64,000 bases of DNA from Acinetobacter lwoffii (GTDB taxonomy: Bacteria > Pseudomonadota > Gammaproteobacteria > Pseudomonadales > Moraxellaceae), in contig NZ_CP072549.1 of NCBI RefSeq assembly GCF_019343495.1, positions 682,001-746,000 on the forward strand. Reading direction: 5' to 3'. Under the pieces are notes generated by a model, which saw only the letters and a program-made list of their open reading frames with translations, made no database searches and was not told where the DNA came from. Position numbers and translations under genes: made by a program. Of the stretch, positions 17,979-26,485 are shown piece after piece (within the stretch, counting starts at the first letter, position 1; every line of letters begins with the position of its first letter).

Positions 17979-17989
17979 GGAGAACAGCT

Positions 17990-19798
17990 GTGCACAACTT
18001 ATGGACTGTACAGGACTGGCAACACGCCTACCAGAATAACAATATCCAGCTTAGTGACCTGATTGAGTATGTTGCCGGGTTGAATAATGACGATCATGCC
18101 TGGATATCAATTGCGACGGCAGCACAATTACAGGCACAAATTGATGCATTGACTGGTGCAGATAGTGCAAGCTTGCCACTTTATGGGGTGCCATTTGCGG
18201 TCAAGGACAATATTGATGTTGCAGGGTTCTATACCACAGCAGCATGTAAAGAAGCAGCCTATCTGGCGACTTCCGATGCAACCGCAGTAGCCAAATTAAA
18301 AGCTGCCGGCGCGATTGTCGTGGGTAAAACCAATCTGGACCAGTTTGCAACGGGTCTGGTCGGGGTGCGCTCACCATACGGCGCGGTGAAGAACAGCTTT
18401 AATCCTGAATATATCAGTGGTGGTTCGAGTTCCGGTTCAAGTGTTGCTGTAGCAAATGGACAAGTACCATTCAGTCTGGGTACAGATACTGCAGGTTCAG
18501 GACGTGTACCAGCAGGGCACAATAACATTGTCGGACTCAAACCGACCAAAGGCTGGTTCTCGACTACAGGCCTGATTCCAGCTTGCCGCACCATCGATGT
18601 GATTTCGATTTTTGCCTTAACGGTGGATGATGCTTGGCAGGTAGCGCAAGTCATGCAAGGCTATGATGCTAGTGATGATTATTCCCGAGTACATCCTCAG
18701 AATGTACCGAGCCAATTTTCAAAAGGGAAAATTGGCATTCCGGATACACTGGAATTTTATGGCGATGCTGAAACTGAAAAAGCATTCCAGCTGGCGATCG
18801 CACGTGTACAAAGCTTGGGTTATACGGTTGAGCCGATTGATTTTGCTCCATTTCAACAACTGGCAGCGGCCTTGTATAACCGCTCTTGGGTGGCTGAACG
18901 TACCAGTGCCGTGGAAAAAATGGTGCAACGCGAGCAGACCCATCCGGTCATTGGCCAGATTATTGCGCAGGCAGACCGGTTCAATGCGGTCGATGTCATG
19001 CAGGATGAATATGAACGTGCCCACCTGAGCCGTGTTATTCAAAATACACTGGCAGATTATGATGCCTTGATGGTGCCTACTGCACCCACCATTTATCGCA
19101 TTGCAGAAGTAGAAGCCGATCCTCTGGTAAAAAACAGCCACATGGGCGCTTATACCAATTTTGTCAATTTTGCCGATCTTTCGGCTTTGGCGCTACCAAA
19201 TAGCATTCGTGCTGATGGTCTTCCAACGGGTGTGACCTTTATTGCGCCAGCCTGGATGGATGAAGCACTGGCCAAATTCGGGCAAAAATGGCAGCAATCG
19301 AGCCAGTTAAAGCTAGGCACCTCTGAACTTAGCTATGAAAAAACAACTGAAATCTCATCGGGGCACAGCGTCAAACTGGCTGTCGTCGGAGCACATCTGA
19401 CCGGTATGCCACTGAATTTTCAGCTGACCACACGCAGTGGCACCCTGATGAAGCAGACCCGGACTGCTTCGCATTACAAACTCTATGCTTTAAAAAATAC
19501 GACACCGCCAAAACCTGGCCTGCAATACAACGCGAAAGGTTTTTCAATTGAAGTAGAGGTCTGGGACATTCCGCGTGCACTGTTCGGAGACATTGTTGCA
19601 GAAGTTCCGGCACCTTTGGGGATCGGCAATGTCCAGCTGATTGATGGCACTTGGGTCAAAGGCTTTATCTGTGAAGGCTATGCACTTGAGGATGCAACAG
19701 ATATTAGTCATTTCGGTGGCTGGCGCGAATTTATGAAATCTAAACAACTTTCAAATACCAAATTTAAATGTGAATGCATAGGGGAAGTCGCAAAATGA
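17990..19798 (+). CDS. atzF: Allophanate hydrolase
   Basis: 602 aa. The amidase-signature domain (residues ~1-440) has the catalytic lysine in FAVKDN near 72 and the Ser-cisSer signature GGSSSGSSVA near 143. The C-terminal domain (~460-602) is the allophanate-hydrolase-specific one. It hydrolyses allophanate to two ammonia and two CO2, the last step of the guanidine pathway started by the carboxylase and deiminase upstream. GTG start with AAGGAG at 7 bases. Its stop overlaps the next ATG by 4 bases. Confidence 0.92.
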   Translation: MHNLWTVQDWQHAYQNNNIQLSDLIEYVAGLNNDDHAWISIATAAQLQAQIDALTGADSASLPLYGVPFAVKDNIDVAGFYTTAACKEAAYLATSDATAVAKLKAAGAIVVGKTNLDQFATGLVGVRSPYGAVKNSFNPEYISGGSSSGSSVAVANGQVPFSLGTDTAGSGRVPAGHNNIVGLKPTKGWFSTTGLIPACRTIDVISIFALTVDDAWQVAQVMQGYDASDDYSRVHPQNVPSQFSKGKIGIPDTLEFYGDAETEKAFQLAIARVQSLGYTVEPIDFAPFQQLAAALYNRSWVAERTSAVEKMVQREQTHPVIGQIIAQADRFNAVDVMQDEYERAHLSRVIQNTLADYDALMVPTAPTIYRIAEVEADPLVKNSHMGAYTNFVNFADLSALALPNSIRADGLPTGVTFIAPAWMDEALAKFGQKWQQSSQLKLGTSELSYEKTTEISSGHSVKLAVVGAHLTGMPLNFQLTTRSGTLMKQTRTASHYKLYALKNTTPPKPGLQYNAKGFSIEVEVWDIPRALFGDIVAEVPAPLGIGNVQLIDGTWVKGFICEGYALEDATDISHFGGWREFMKSKQLSNTKFKCECIGEVAK

Positions 19799-20817
19799 TC
19801 AAAAAAGCACTGATGTCAGTTTCCGTACTGTCTGCAATCCTTTTAAGCGGTTGTGACAATACCGCTAAAGTACCTGAACCAAATGCCAAGGCTGAAGGTA
19901 CTGTAAATACTCAACCCATCCGGATTGGTTATAGCGACTGGCCGGGTTGGGTTGCGTGGCAAGTTGCGATTGAAAAAGGCTGGTTAGAGGAAGCTGGAGT
20001 CAATGCTGATTTTAAATGGTTTGACTATTCAGCCTCACTTTCAGCTTTTGCTGCCAACCAGCTGGATGCGGTCATGGTCACTAATGGTGATAATCTGGTC
20101 ACTGGCTCTGGCGGTACCAAGGGTGTGATGATCATGGCGACTGATTATTCAGCTGGAAATGACGTGATTATTGCCAAGAATGGCATTAATTCGATTCAGG
20201 ATCTGCGCGGTAAAACAATCGCGACTGAAAAAGGCCTCGTTGATCACTTGTTACTGTCCACTGCACTGGATGATGCCAAGGTTAAACTGAATGAAGTTAA
20301 ACTGGTCAATACCATGACCAATGAATTGCCACAGGTGTTTGCCACTCCCGATATTGATGCGATTGCGGTATGGCAGCCAGTGGCGAATCAGGCTTTATCC
20401 GCGGTGGCCGGTTCCAAGATTATTTTCACCTCTAAAGACAAGCCGGGATTAATTTACGATACCTTGACCGTGAATCCAGCCCATCTGGAAGCCAATAAAG
20501 AGCAATGGAAAAAGGTGATTCAGGTTTGGGATAAAACCGTCAAATACATCAATGACCCGGCGACTCGTGAAGATGCCGCACAGATCATGGCCAAACGTGT
20601 TGGTGTCGATGCGAAAACCTATATGCAGTTCATTGATGGTACGCATTTACTTGATCTGGCCGCCAACAAGAAAGTCTTTACCAAAGGTAATGGTTTCGAC
20701 TCGATCTATGGTTCTAGCTATCATGTGAACAAGTTCAATGTGGCTAACGGCATTTATACGACTGAAATGAACGTGGATGGCGTGATTGTTCCAACGCTGG
20801 TACAAGAGCTGCAATAA
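19795..20817 (+). CDS. ABC-transporter substrate-binding lipoprotein (SsuA/TauA type)
   Basis: 340 aa. Lipoprotein signal with lipobox LLSGC, then a two-lobe binding protein of the nitrate/sulfonate/taurine family (RIGYSDWPGWVAWQVA near residue 42). ATG 19795 overlaps the atzF stop (ATGA), so the two are coupled. Such transporters recur beside guanidine-I riboswitches, and guanidine is the likely ligand. The matching permease and ATPase are in the convergent operon at 23388-25213. A terminator follows. Confidence 0.82.
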   Translation: MIKKALMSVSVLSAILLSGCDNTAKVPEPNAKAEGTVNTQPIRIGYSDWPGWVAWQVAIEKGWLEEAGVNADFKWFDYSASLSAFAANQLDAVMVTNGDNLVTGSGGTKGVMIMATDYSAGNDVIIAKNGINSIQDLRGKTIATEKGLVDHLLLSTALDDAKVKLNEVKLVNTMTNELPQVFATPDIDAIAVWQPVANQALSAVAGSKIIFTSKDKPGLIYDTLTVNPAHLEANKEQWKKVIQVWDKTVKYINDPATREDAAQIMAKRVGVDAKTYMQFIDGTHLLDLAANKKVFTKGNGFDSIYGSSYHVNKFNVANGIYTTEMNVDGVIVPTLVQELQ

Positions 20818-20834
20818 AGCCTGATCTCTTGCAT

Positions 20835-20863
20835 AAAAAATCCCCGGTCTGGGGATTTTTTAT
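20835..20863 (+). terminator. Terminator after the binding-protein gene
   Basis: AATCCCC-GGTCT-GGGGATT stem-loop flanked by A and T runs. Confidence 0.85.
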
Positions 20864-20875
20864 TGTCAGATAAAT

Positions 20876-21074
20876 AGGGTTCTTTCATAAATTATTTTGA
20901 ATCACTACAAATAAAATTCCCTCTCCTTGTAGGAGAGGGTTAGGGAGAGGTTCTTTCTAAGAAATCCCCTCATCCTCTTACGAAGCAATGCTTCTCATTC
21001 CAGAGGAGAAAGGAACTTTCAATATCCATTTAAATATGAATAGAATGATCATTTTTGATTTATGAAAGAACGCT
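20876..21074. mobile_element. MITE-like element, 199 bp
   Basis: Bounded by 17-bp terminal inverted repeats AGGGTTCTTTCATAAAT and AGCGTTCTTTCATAAAT (16 of 17 match), with a possible AAT duplication on both sides. It carries no gene. Inside is a GGAGAGGG palindromic repeat related to those at 14842 and 31756. It sits between two convergent operons. Confidence 0.6.
20919..21016. repeat. Palindromic intergenic repeat (copy 2, divergent)
   Basis: CCCTCTCCTTGTAGGAGAGGG followed by TTAGGGAGAGG, then a second CCTCTT/AGAGG hairpin. Same style as the repeats at 14842 and 31756 but less regular. Nested in the MITE-like element. Confidence 0.5.
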
Positions 21075-21086
21075 AATATTTAAAAA

Positions 21087-21416
21087 TTAAAGCTGCGTAC
21101 TTTTAGAAAAGACATTGATAAAAATAATGCCAATAATCATAAACGCCAGACCAATCAGCGCGGGAAGATCCAATTGCTGTTTAAACACCAGTAGCCCCAC
21201 CGTTGAAATCAGAATAATGCCGGCACCGGACCAGATTGCATAAGCAATGCCCATCGGAATGGTTTTCATGGTCAATGACAGGAAAAACAGGGCAACGGCA
21301 TAACCGGCAATGGTGGCAAGTGAAGGCCAGAGCACGCTAAAACCATTGGAAGCTTTCAATGCAGAAGTTGCAATGACTTCTGCAATAATGGCAATCGACA
21401 GATATAAAAAAGACAT
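21087..21416 (-). CDS. SMR-family efflux transporter (EmrE/AbeS-like)
   Basis: 109 aa with four transmembrane helices and the key Glu in helix 1 (AEVIATSALK, residue ~13). GIAYAIWSGAGI and LDLPA mark the Qac/EmrE subtype (as in Acinetobacter AbeS) rather than the guanidinium exporter Gdx/SugE, which reads more like GTAYAVWTGIG. It has AGGGAG before the ATG, lies 8 bases after the unknown gene and ends the guanidine transport operon. Export of substituted guanidinium or other cations is plausible but inferred. Confidence 0.82.
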   Translation of the reverse strand: MSFLYLSIAIIAEVIATSALKASNGFSVLWPSLATIAGYAVALFFLSLTMKTIPMGIAYAIWSGAGIILISTVGLLVFKQQLDLPALIGLAFMIIGIIFINVFSKSTQL

Positions 21417-21424
21417 ATTTCTCC

Positions 21425-22306
21425 CTATAACACCCGTTCTGCATGCTGCATCAGGTGATCCTGTTCTGACTTCAGCCAGCTTTCAGCTTGTGTAGTCGTG
21501 GGGGTGGCATATTGAAATTGGTAATCCGGCTGGTACATGTCCAGCTCAAAAATCAGGTCAATATCGCGACCATCTAAAATGACGTGCTGAACCAGACTGC
21601 TCTCATTGAGAACTTCAAAATTTTCCAGGTTAAAGGTTTTGTTTGTTTCACTGCTGCGGGTGCTGTAAGTTTTGCTTTGACCATCAGTCCCGATAGAGAC
21701 CTCAAAACTTTCTAACAAGGCAAACACGGTCGGATCAACAGCTTTAAAGTCCATTTGAGCGACTGCATTTTGTACTTCTGGTAAACGCGTCAGGGCATAG
21801 GCCATATAGTCATCACAAATAATCAGGCCACCATCCATTTCCAGATGCTGACCAGATTGAAGATCAAGTGCAGACTGAAGTCGCAAGCCTAAAAATAAAC
21901 CGTGCTGTACCTGCTGGCGCCAGTCTTCGACATAGACATTACTTGGAGAAAATTCCAGAATGCAGTTACCAATCGCATGTAATCTGGCTGGTTCCGGCCA
22001 CTGCACATGATTCTGGTAATTGGCGTAGTCTTTCACCTCCCAGGACAATAACTGGTTGGTGCTATCCCAAAGCGTATTGCCAATCCAGCCTTGGCGTTCC
22101 TGAACAGCAGTTTCTATCTGGCTTTTTAAACGAAGATCAATGGTAAAACTGCGCGACTGAAACCAGTACACAATGGTATTTTCATCGGTCAGACCATTAA
22201 AAAAGCTGATGCTTTTACGCCGAAATGCCCCATATAAAAAGTCAGGAATAATCTCTGGCTGAGGGGTAGTGGGCTTTAACGTTTTAATTACTTCAAACAG
22301 ATTCAT
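21425..22306 (-). CDS. Conserved-looking protein of unknown function in the guanidine transport operon
   Basis: 293 aa, soluble, with no signal peptide or membrane span visible. It is rich in Trp, Gln and aromatic residues, with strand-like stretches such as YWFQSRSFTIDLRL and LIFELDMYQPDYQFQY that suggest a beta-barrel or calycin-like fold; this is a weak guess. Its ATG overlaps the stop of the oxygenase gene by 4 bases, so the two are translationally coupled and probably work together. I do not recognise the family. Confidence 0.7.
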   Translation of the reverse strand: MNLFEVIKTLKPTTPQPEIIPDFLYGAFRRKSISFFNGLTDENTIVYWFQSRSFTIDLRLKSQIETAVQERQGWIGNTLWDSTNQLLSWEVKDYANYQNHVQWPEPARLHAIGNCILEFSPSNVYVEDWRQQVQHGLFLGLRLQSALDLQSGQHLEMDGGLIICDDYMAYALTRLPEVQNAVAQMDFKAVDPTVFALLESFEVSIGTDGQSKTYSTRSSETNKTFNLENFEVLNESSLVQHVILDGRDIDLIFELDMYQPDYQFQYATPTTTQAESWLKSEQDHLMQHAERVL

Positions 22307-23310
22307 GATGCTGTCTCCGCCTGTTCTTCAAGTCCAAAAGAGGAAAGTGGTACAGCATTTTTTAAGACCAGTTCACCGCTAGCAATGCGTTGTTTTAAAT
22401 ATTGAAAGGTCTGGGCGGTCTGATTAAATAAATGCTCGCCCCCGATCAGGGCAGAATATTTGGAATTTTCAGTGTGAATAACCGGTTCAATCACGGTGTC
22501 ATAATTGCAGGCGCAAAACAGCGGGAATGAATAACGTTCTTCCGAAACCTTTTTCACGCGGTGCTTGGTGGCGAGATATTTACCATTTGACAGAATTTCC
22601 ATCATGTCACCGATATTCATCACCAGAGTATTTTCAATCAGTGGAATATCGATCCATTCACCGGCTTTATTTAAAACCTGTAAGCCGGGCGCGGTGTGTA
22701 ACAGCAAGGTAAAGCACTCATAATCGGTATGTGCACCTATGCCTTCGGCATCTTGCACTTCCGGATTATAGGGATAATGAATCAAGCGTAGCTGACTTGG
22801 TGCATCAGTAATTTTTCTTTCGAAAAAGTCCTCACGAACGCCCAACGCCAGTGCAAAGGCAGAAAAAATCTGCCGGCTGATCTCACGCAGATGACTATAG
22901 TATTGGCTGACAATAGACTTGAAATCCGGATGGTCTGGCCATAAGGTGGGCCCAAGTAAAGGACAGTCTTTTCTTACCCCCTGATAATCATAATTGACAT
23001 CATAGGCTTCTTTTAAATCATAACTGTTGCCGGCAAACTGTTCTTCGCCAATCGGCACATAGCCACTATGGTTTTTTGATTTGCCAATATAGTGCTGCAT
23101 TTTGGTGTCCAGATCCTGAGAAAAATAGGACTGGGCCATTTCAATCAAGGCTTTGGCGTAATCAGAATTAAACTGGCTACCTTGCAGATAAAGAAATCCG
23201 ACTTCTTTACAGGCATGATCCAGAGCATGAGCAACCTCAATACGATCGGCTAAATCCGGACTTTGTAATTTTGAAATATCAACCAGTGGGAGTACATATT
23301 GCGCTTGCAT
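22303..23310 (-). CDS. 2-oxoglutarate/Fe(II)-dependent oxygenase (isopenicillin-N-synthase-like)
   Basis: 335 aa. The N-terminal DIOX_N-type domain begins at LPLVDISKL, and the C-terminal 2OG-Fe(II) domain has the iron triad HTD (in GIGAHTDYE) and His in TKHRV, plus the 2OG-binding Arg-x-Ser in ERYSF. ATG 23310 has AGAGGTGA at 6 bases; a longer frame to 23376 lacks one. It lies between the ABC ATPase and an unknown gene. Plant and Pseudomonas enzymes of this superfamily release guanidine from arginine or homoarginine, so a role in liberating guanidine from a precursor is a reasonable but untested inference. Confidence 0.8.
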   Translation of the reverse strand: MQAQYVLPLVDISKLQSPDLADRIEVAHALDHACKEVGFLYLQGSQFNSDYAKALIEMAQSYFSQDLDTKMQHYIGKSKNHSGYVPIGEEQFAGNSYDLKEAYDVNYDYQGVRKDCPLLGPTLWPDHPDFKSIVSQYYSHLREISRQIFSAFALALGVREDFFERKITDAPSQLRLIHYPYNPEVQDAEGIGAHTDYECFTLLLHTAPGLQVLNKAGEWIDIPLIENTLVMNIGDMMEILSNGKYLATKHRVKKVSEERYSFPLFCACNYDTVIEPVIHTENSKYSALIGGEHLFNQTAQTFQYLKQRIASGELVLKNAVPLSSFGLEEQAETAS

Positions 23311-23387
23311 GATAATCACCTCTAATGTTGGTCGTCCAACACAGCGATTAAAACCTTCGGGTCGTCCCAAAGGCATTTTGGATAAGA

Positions 23388-24269
23388 TTATTTATTGCTG
23401 CTGACCTTGGTCATACGCGGAATGACCGGCAGTTCTGCCAGTGCCGGATCCAGTTCATCTTCTTCAGCATGCACCAGATAATCGACACGTTGTCTTAACT
23501 GTTTAAATTCAGGACTAAGCATGACGTCTGGATGGCGTGGACGAGGTAGATCAACTTCGATAATTTCCTTGATTTCACCCGGATTGGCTTTCAGCGCCAC
23601 AATACGGTCGGCCAGTAAAATGGCTTCATCCATATCGTGAGTCACAAAAATGATGGTGATATCAATGTTTTGCCAAAGATCCATCAGATGACGCTGCATT
23701 TTTTGCCGGGTATGCGGATCGAGTGCTCCAAAGGGTTCATCCATCAACAGGATCTTCGGTTCATTGACCAAAGCCCGGGCAATCGCGACACGCTGTTTCA
23801 TCCCGCCAGACAGCTCATGCGGATACTGGTTTTCATACTTTTCCAGACCAATGATATTGATCCATTCACGTGCCTGCGCTTCGGCCGCTGCACTACTTTG
23901 GCCTTTCATGCGCGGGCCAAACATGACATTTTCCTTGACGGTTTTCCATGGAAACAGGGTATAGCCCTGGAACACCATGCCACGCTCTGGACTTGGGCCG
24001 GTAATCGGCTGACCATCCACCAGAATCTCACCACTGCTATAAGGATCCAGACCGGCGACTACACGGCTAAAGGTTGACTTGCCGCAACCGGAAGGCCCAA
24101 TCACACAGATGAACTCCCGCTTATGAATTTTCAAATTTAGTGCATTTAAAACCGTACGCTCGGTTTTGCCATGACTGAATTTTTGCGTCAATTGCTTCGC
24201 TTCCAGAATCACCGGACGGCTATAAATCTTGTCAAAGTATTCGCGGGTATTAAATTCAGTGTTTTGCAT
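23388..24269 (-). CDS. ABC-transporter ATPase (SsuB/TauB type)
   Basis: 293 aa. Walker A GPSGCGKST, signature LSGGMKQR, Walker B ILLMDEP and the switch His in FVTHD are all present. The class serves nitrate, sulfonate and taurine importers and has been seen with guanidine riboswitches. ATG 24269 overlaps the permease stop (ATGA). It pairs with the permease below and presumably with the lipoprotein at 19795. Confidence 0.88.
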   Translation of the reverse strand: MQNTEFNTREYFDKIYSRPVILEAKQLTQKFSHGKTERTVLNALNLKIHKREFICVIGPSGCGKSTFSRVVAGLDPYSSGEILVDGQPITGPSPERGMVFQGYTLFPWKTVKENVMFGPRMKGQSSAAAEAQAREWINIIGLEKYENQYPHELSGGMKQRVAIARALVNEPKILLMDEPFGALDPHTRQKMQRHLMDLWQNIDITIIFVTHDMDEAILLADRIVALKANPGEIKEIIEVDLPRPRHPDVMLSPEFKQLRQRVDYLVHAEEDELDPALAELPVIPRMTKVSSNK

Positions 24270-25213
24270 CAGTTGGCTCCCGGTTTCCATTTAAATAAGC
24301 GTTGTCCCAGTTTCATTAAAATCACATCACACAGCAGACCAATCACACCGATAATCAGGATCGCGGCAAAGACATTATCAAAGTTCTGATAGCGGGCTTG
24401 CTGGGTAATAAACCAGGTAATTCCGGAGGTACTGCCGATTAGTTCTGCTACGATCAGGTAAGTCCATGCCCAGCCCAGCAACACACGCAGATTGCGGTAA
24501 ATTTCAGGCAGGGCGGCAGGAATCACCACATGTAACAGACTTTTGAGTTTATTTGTGCCCAGAGTAAAACCGGCTTCAATCAGGCTGCGATCCACCAGAC
24601 GTGTGGTATTGGCAATAATCAGGATTTGCTGGAACAGGGTTCCAATCACAATAATGGCAATTTTGGGTGCATCATTGATTCCGAGAATTGCGACTGCCAG
24701 TGCACCAAAGGCCGGAGCAGGCAAATAACGAAAAAATTCGACAAAGGGCTCGGTCAGCTGGGAAATTTTATTGGAAAACCCGCATAAAATACCGAGTGGA
24801 ATACCAACTAAGGAAGAAATAAAGAACGCGGTAAAGACCAGCTTGATACTGTGCCACAGGCTTTCATGAAACCAGGGCGCATTGGCCTGAGCCGGCTCCG
24901 TGGTAAAAGCTGTGATCAGTGCAATTGCCACTTGATGCGGTGCAGGCAGATAAATCGGGTTGACCAGAATACCCTGCGGCGGAGCCAGACCTTGATCTAC
25001 TGCAGATTGCGCAGCAGAAAAAAACTGGTCTTTATCAATACGACTCTCGACCTGTAAATAGGCAACACTACCTGAATCAGTAATCTGGACTTGTGGATGC
25101 CAGATAAATGGCAAATAGCTGACTGCACACCAAATCAGAATTGGTATTAAAAAAGACCCCAAGCCAAACAGCAATTTATTTCTTTGACTGAGTTCACGTG
25201 CAACGTAACTCAT
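24269..25213 (-). CDS. ABC-transporter permease (SsuC/TauC type)
   Basis: 314 aa with an N-terminal hydrophobic anchor, a ~90-residue polar insert, then the BPD_transp_1 domain with about five further helices and the EAA-like loop (LIEAGFTLGTNKLKSLLHVV). First gene of the minus-strand operon; GAGGGG lies 8 bases before ATG 25213. A sigma-54 promoter and a paired GTAWTAC site stand immediately upstream. Likely imports guanidine or a guanidino compound. Confidence 0.86.
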   Translation of the reverse strand: MSYVARELSQRNKLLFGLGSFLIPILIWCAVSYLPFIWHPQVQITDSGSVAYLQVESRIDKDQFFSAAQSAVDQGLAPPQGILVNPIYLPAPHQVAIALITAFTTEPAQANAPWFHESLWHSIKLVFTAFFISSLVGIPLGILCGFSNKISQLTEPFVEFFRYLPAPAFGALAVAILGINDAPKIAIIVIGTLFQQILIIANTTRLVDRSLIEAGFTLGTNKLKSLLHVVIPAALPEIYRNLRVLLGWAWTYLIVAELIGSTSGITWFITQQARYQNFDNVFAAILIIGVIGLLCDVILMKLGQRLFKWKPGAN

Positions 25214-25227
25214 AGTGTTGCCCCTCA

Positions 25228-25255
25228 ATATTACAAATTTTATAAAACGTAATAC
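25228..25255 (-). promoter_or_regulatory. Paired GTAWTAC boxes at the permease-operon start site
   Basis: On the plus strand ATATTAC (25228-25234) and GTAATAC (25249-25255) are 21 bp apart; the inner six bases of each form a perfect inverted repeat TATTAC-N14-GTAATA. They span about -5 to +24 of the predicted transcript. Confidence 0.55.
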
Positions 25256-25261
25256 TGACTA

Positions 25262-25277
25262 AGCAAAATGGATGCCA
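25262..25277 (-). promoter_or_regulatory. Sigma-54 promoter of permease-ATPase-oxygenase operon
   Basis: On the minus strand TGGCATC-CATT-TTGCT with correct GG-GC spacing; predicted start is near 25251. Confidence 0.75.
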
Positions 25278-25415
25278 TTTCATCCAAAATCATGAAATGA
25301 CTCTTAAAAGGATTTATTTTTATAGAAAAAATTAGCAGACAACTTTTAATCATATTCAAGAAGTTAGATCAGAATGCAGAGATTTTTAATCATTTTCTGG
25401 AAAATAGACTCAATA

Positions 25416-25447
25416 AAAAAGACCTGAAAAATCAGGCCTCTTTTTTC
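25416..25447 (-). terminator. Terminator after nasS
   Basis: AGGCCTGATTTTTCAGGTCTTTTT on the minus strand reads as an 8-bp stem with a T run. A run of T residues on the plus strand makes it potentially bidirectional. Confidence 0.75.
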
Positions 25448-25458
25448 AGTAACATCAT

Positions 25459-26475
25459 TTAGCCAATAATATCTGCATGCTGGTTTTGCAAGCTATAGAT
25501 GCACTGCTGCGCAATCTGTTTTTTCTCGGCTGCGGTCATTTCAATATTTTCCCATTTCTGCATCTGCTGCAAGAGCCAGATAAAATCATCAACTTTCGGT
25601 TGGGCACTTTCCCCAACAAAATTCCGGATAATATTCTTGATCTTGTAAAAGTCATAGACATGCCGCTGGGCGGAACATTCAAACTGAATAATCTGATAAT
25701 CGACTAACATATCCCAGACTTCGGAAAGATCAGGGCGCTGCTTTAAATCATCCTGCGCTTTTTGTACTGCCTTGACCACTGCCTCTACAGTAAATGGATG
25801 CTGTTCTGCCCATTCCTGGGTCATGGCCAAGACTTTATCGGCAACTTTTGGAATGACATTCTGGCTCGCCGCAACGATAAAGCTATAGCCTTCAAGTTTG
25901 GCCTGAATATTCCAGGGTTCTCCCACACAAAAACCATCGAATACTTGTTCCGAAATTCCTTTTACCATGGAAGGCGGTGGAGAGGTCATCAGCTGGATAT
26001 TCTTGGCCAGTTGTGGATCAGTCAGCGCCAACCATTCTTTTAAACAGTAATGGTGAATTGAATATTTATAAACATAGGCCAGATTGATGGAATGATTCTG
26101 TTGTAAAGCCTGTACCAGTTTCTTTGAGGTATTCTGTTCATCATCCCCAGGCTGGATGCCGAGTTCATAGCACAAATCCTGGCGCAGGCTAATAAAAGCC
26201 TGATTCACGCTCAGTACTAGAGGGGTTTGCAAAGCCACCTGTAACTGGTCTGTACCCAGGGCAGCAGCGGGCAGCATGGCAGACAAGCAATGTGCAGCAT
26301 CCAGAAAGCCATAGGCCAGACGGTCACGCAAACTAGACCAGGAGGCTTCACGGATTAAATTGATGGTTAATCCTTGCTCAGCAAAATACCCCTGTTTTTC
26401 GGCCCAGAGAATGGCGACACAATCAAGTAAAGGAATATAGCCAATATTGAGTTCAGTTTTTTCTAATGTGGACAT
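25459..26475 (-). CDS. nasS: Nitrate sensor NasS
   Basis: 338 aa soluble member of the NrtA/CmpA binding-protein family (NIGYIPLLDCVAILWAEKQG at the N-terminus, FCVGEPWN in the middle). It has no signal peptide, as expected of NasS, which binds nitrate or nitrite in the cytoplasm and holds NasT inactive until ligand is present. ATG 26475 follows AAGGA. It lies 10 bases after nasT. Confidence 0.88.
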   Translation of the reverse strand: MSTLEKTELNIGYIPLLDCVAILWAEKQGYFAEQGLTINLIREASWSSLRDRLAYGFLDAAHCLSAMLPAAALGTDQLQVALQTPLVLSVNQAFISLRQDLCYELGIQPGDDEQNTSKKLVQALQQNHSINLAYVYKYSIHHYCLKEWLALTDPQLAKNIQLMTSPPPSMVKGISEQVFDGFCVGEPWNIQAKLEGYSFIVAASQNVIPKVADKVLAMTQEWAEQHPFTVEAVVKAVQKAQDDLKQRPDLSEVWDMLVDYQIIQFECSAQRHVYDFYKIKNIIRNFVGESAQPKVDDFIWLLQQMQKWENIEMTAAEKKQIAQQCIYSLQNQHADIIG

Positions 26476-26485
26476 ATGCTTTTCC

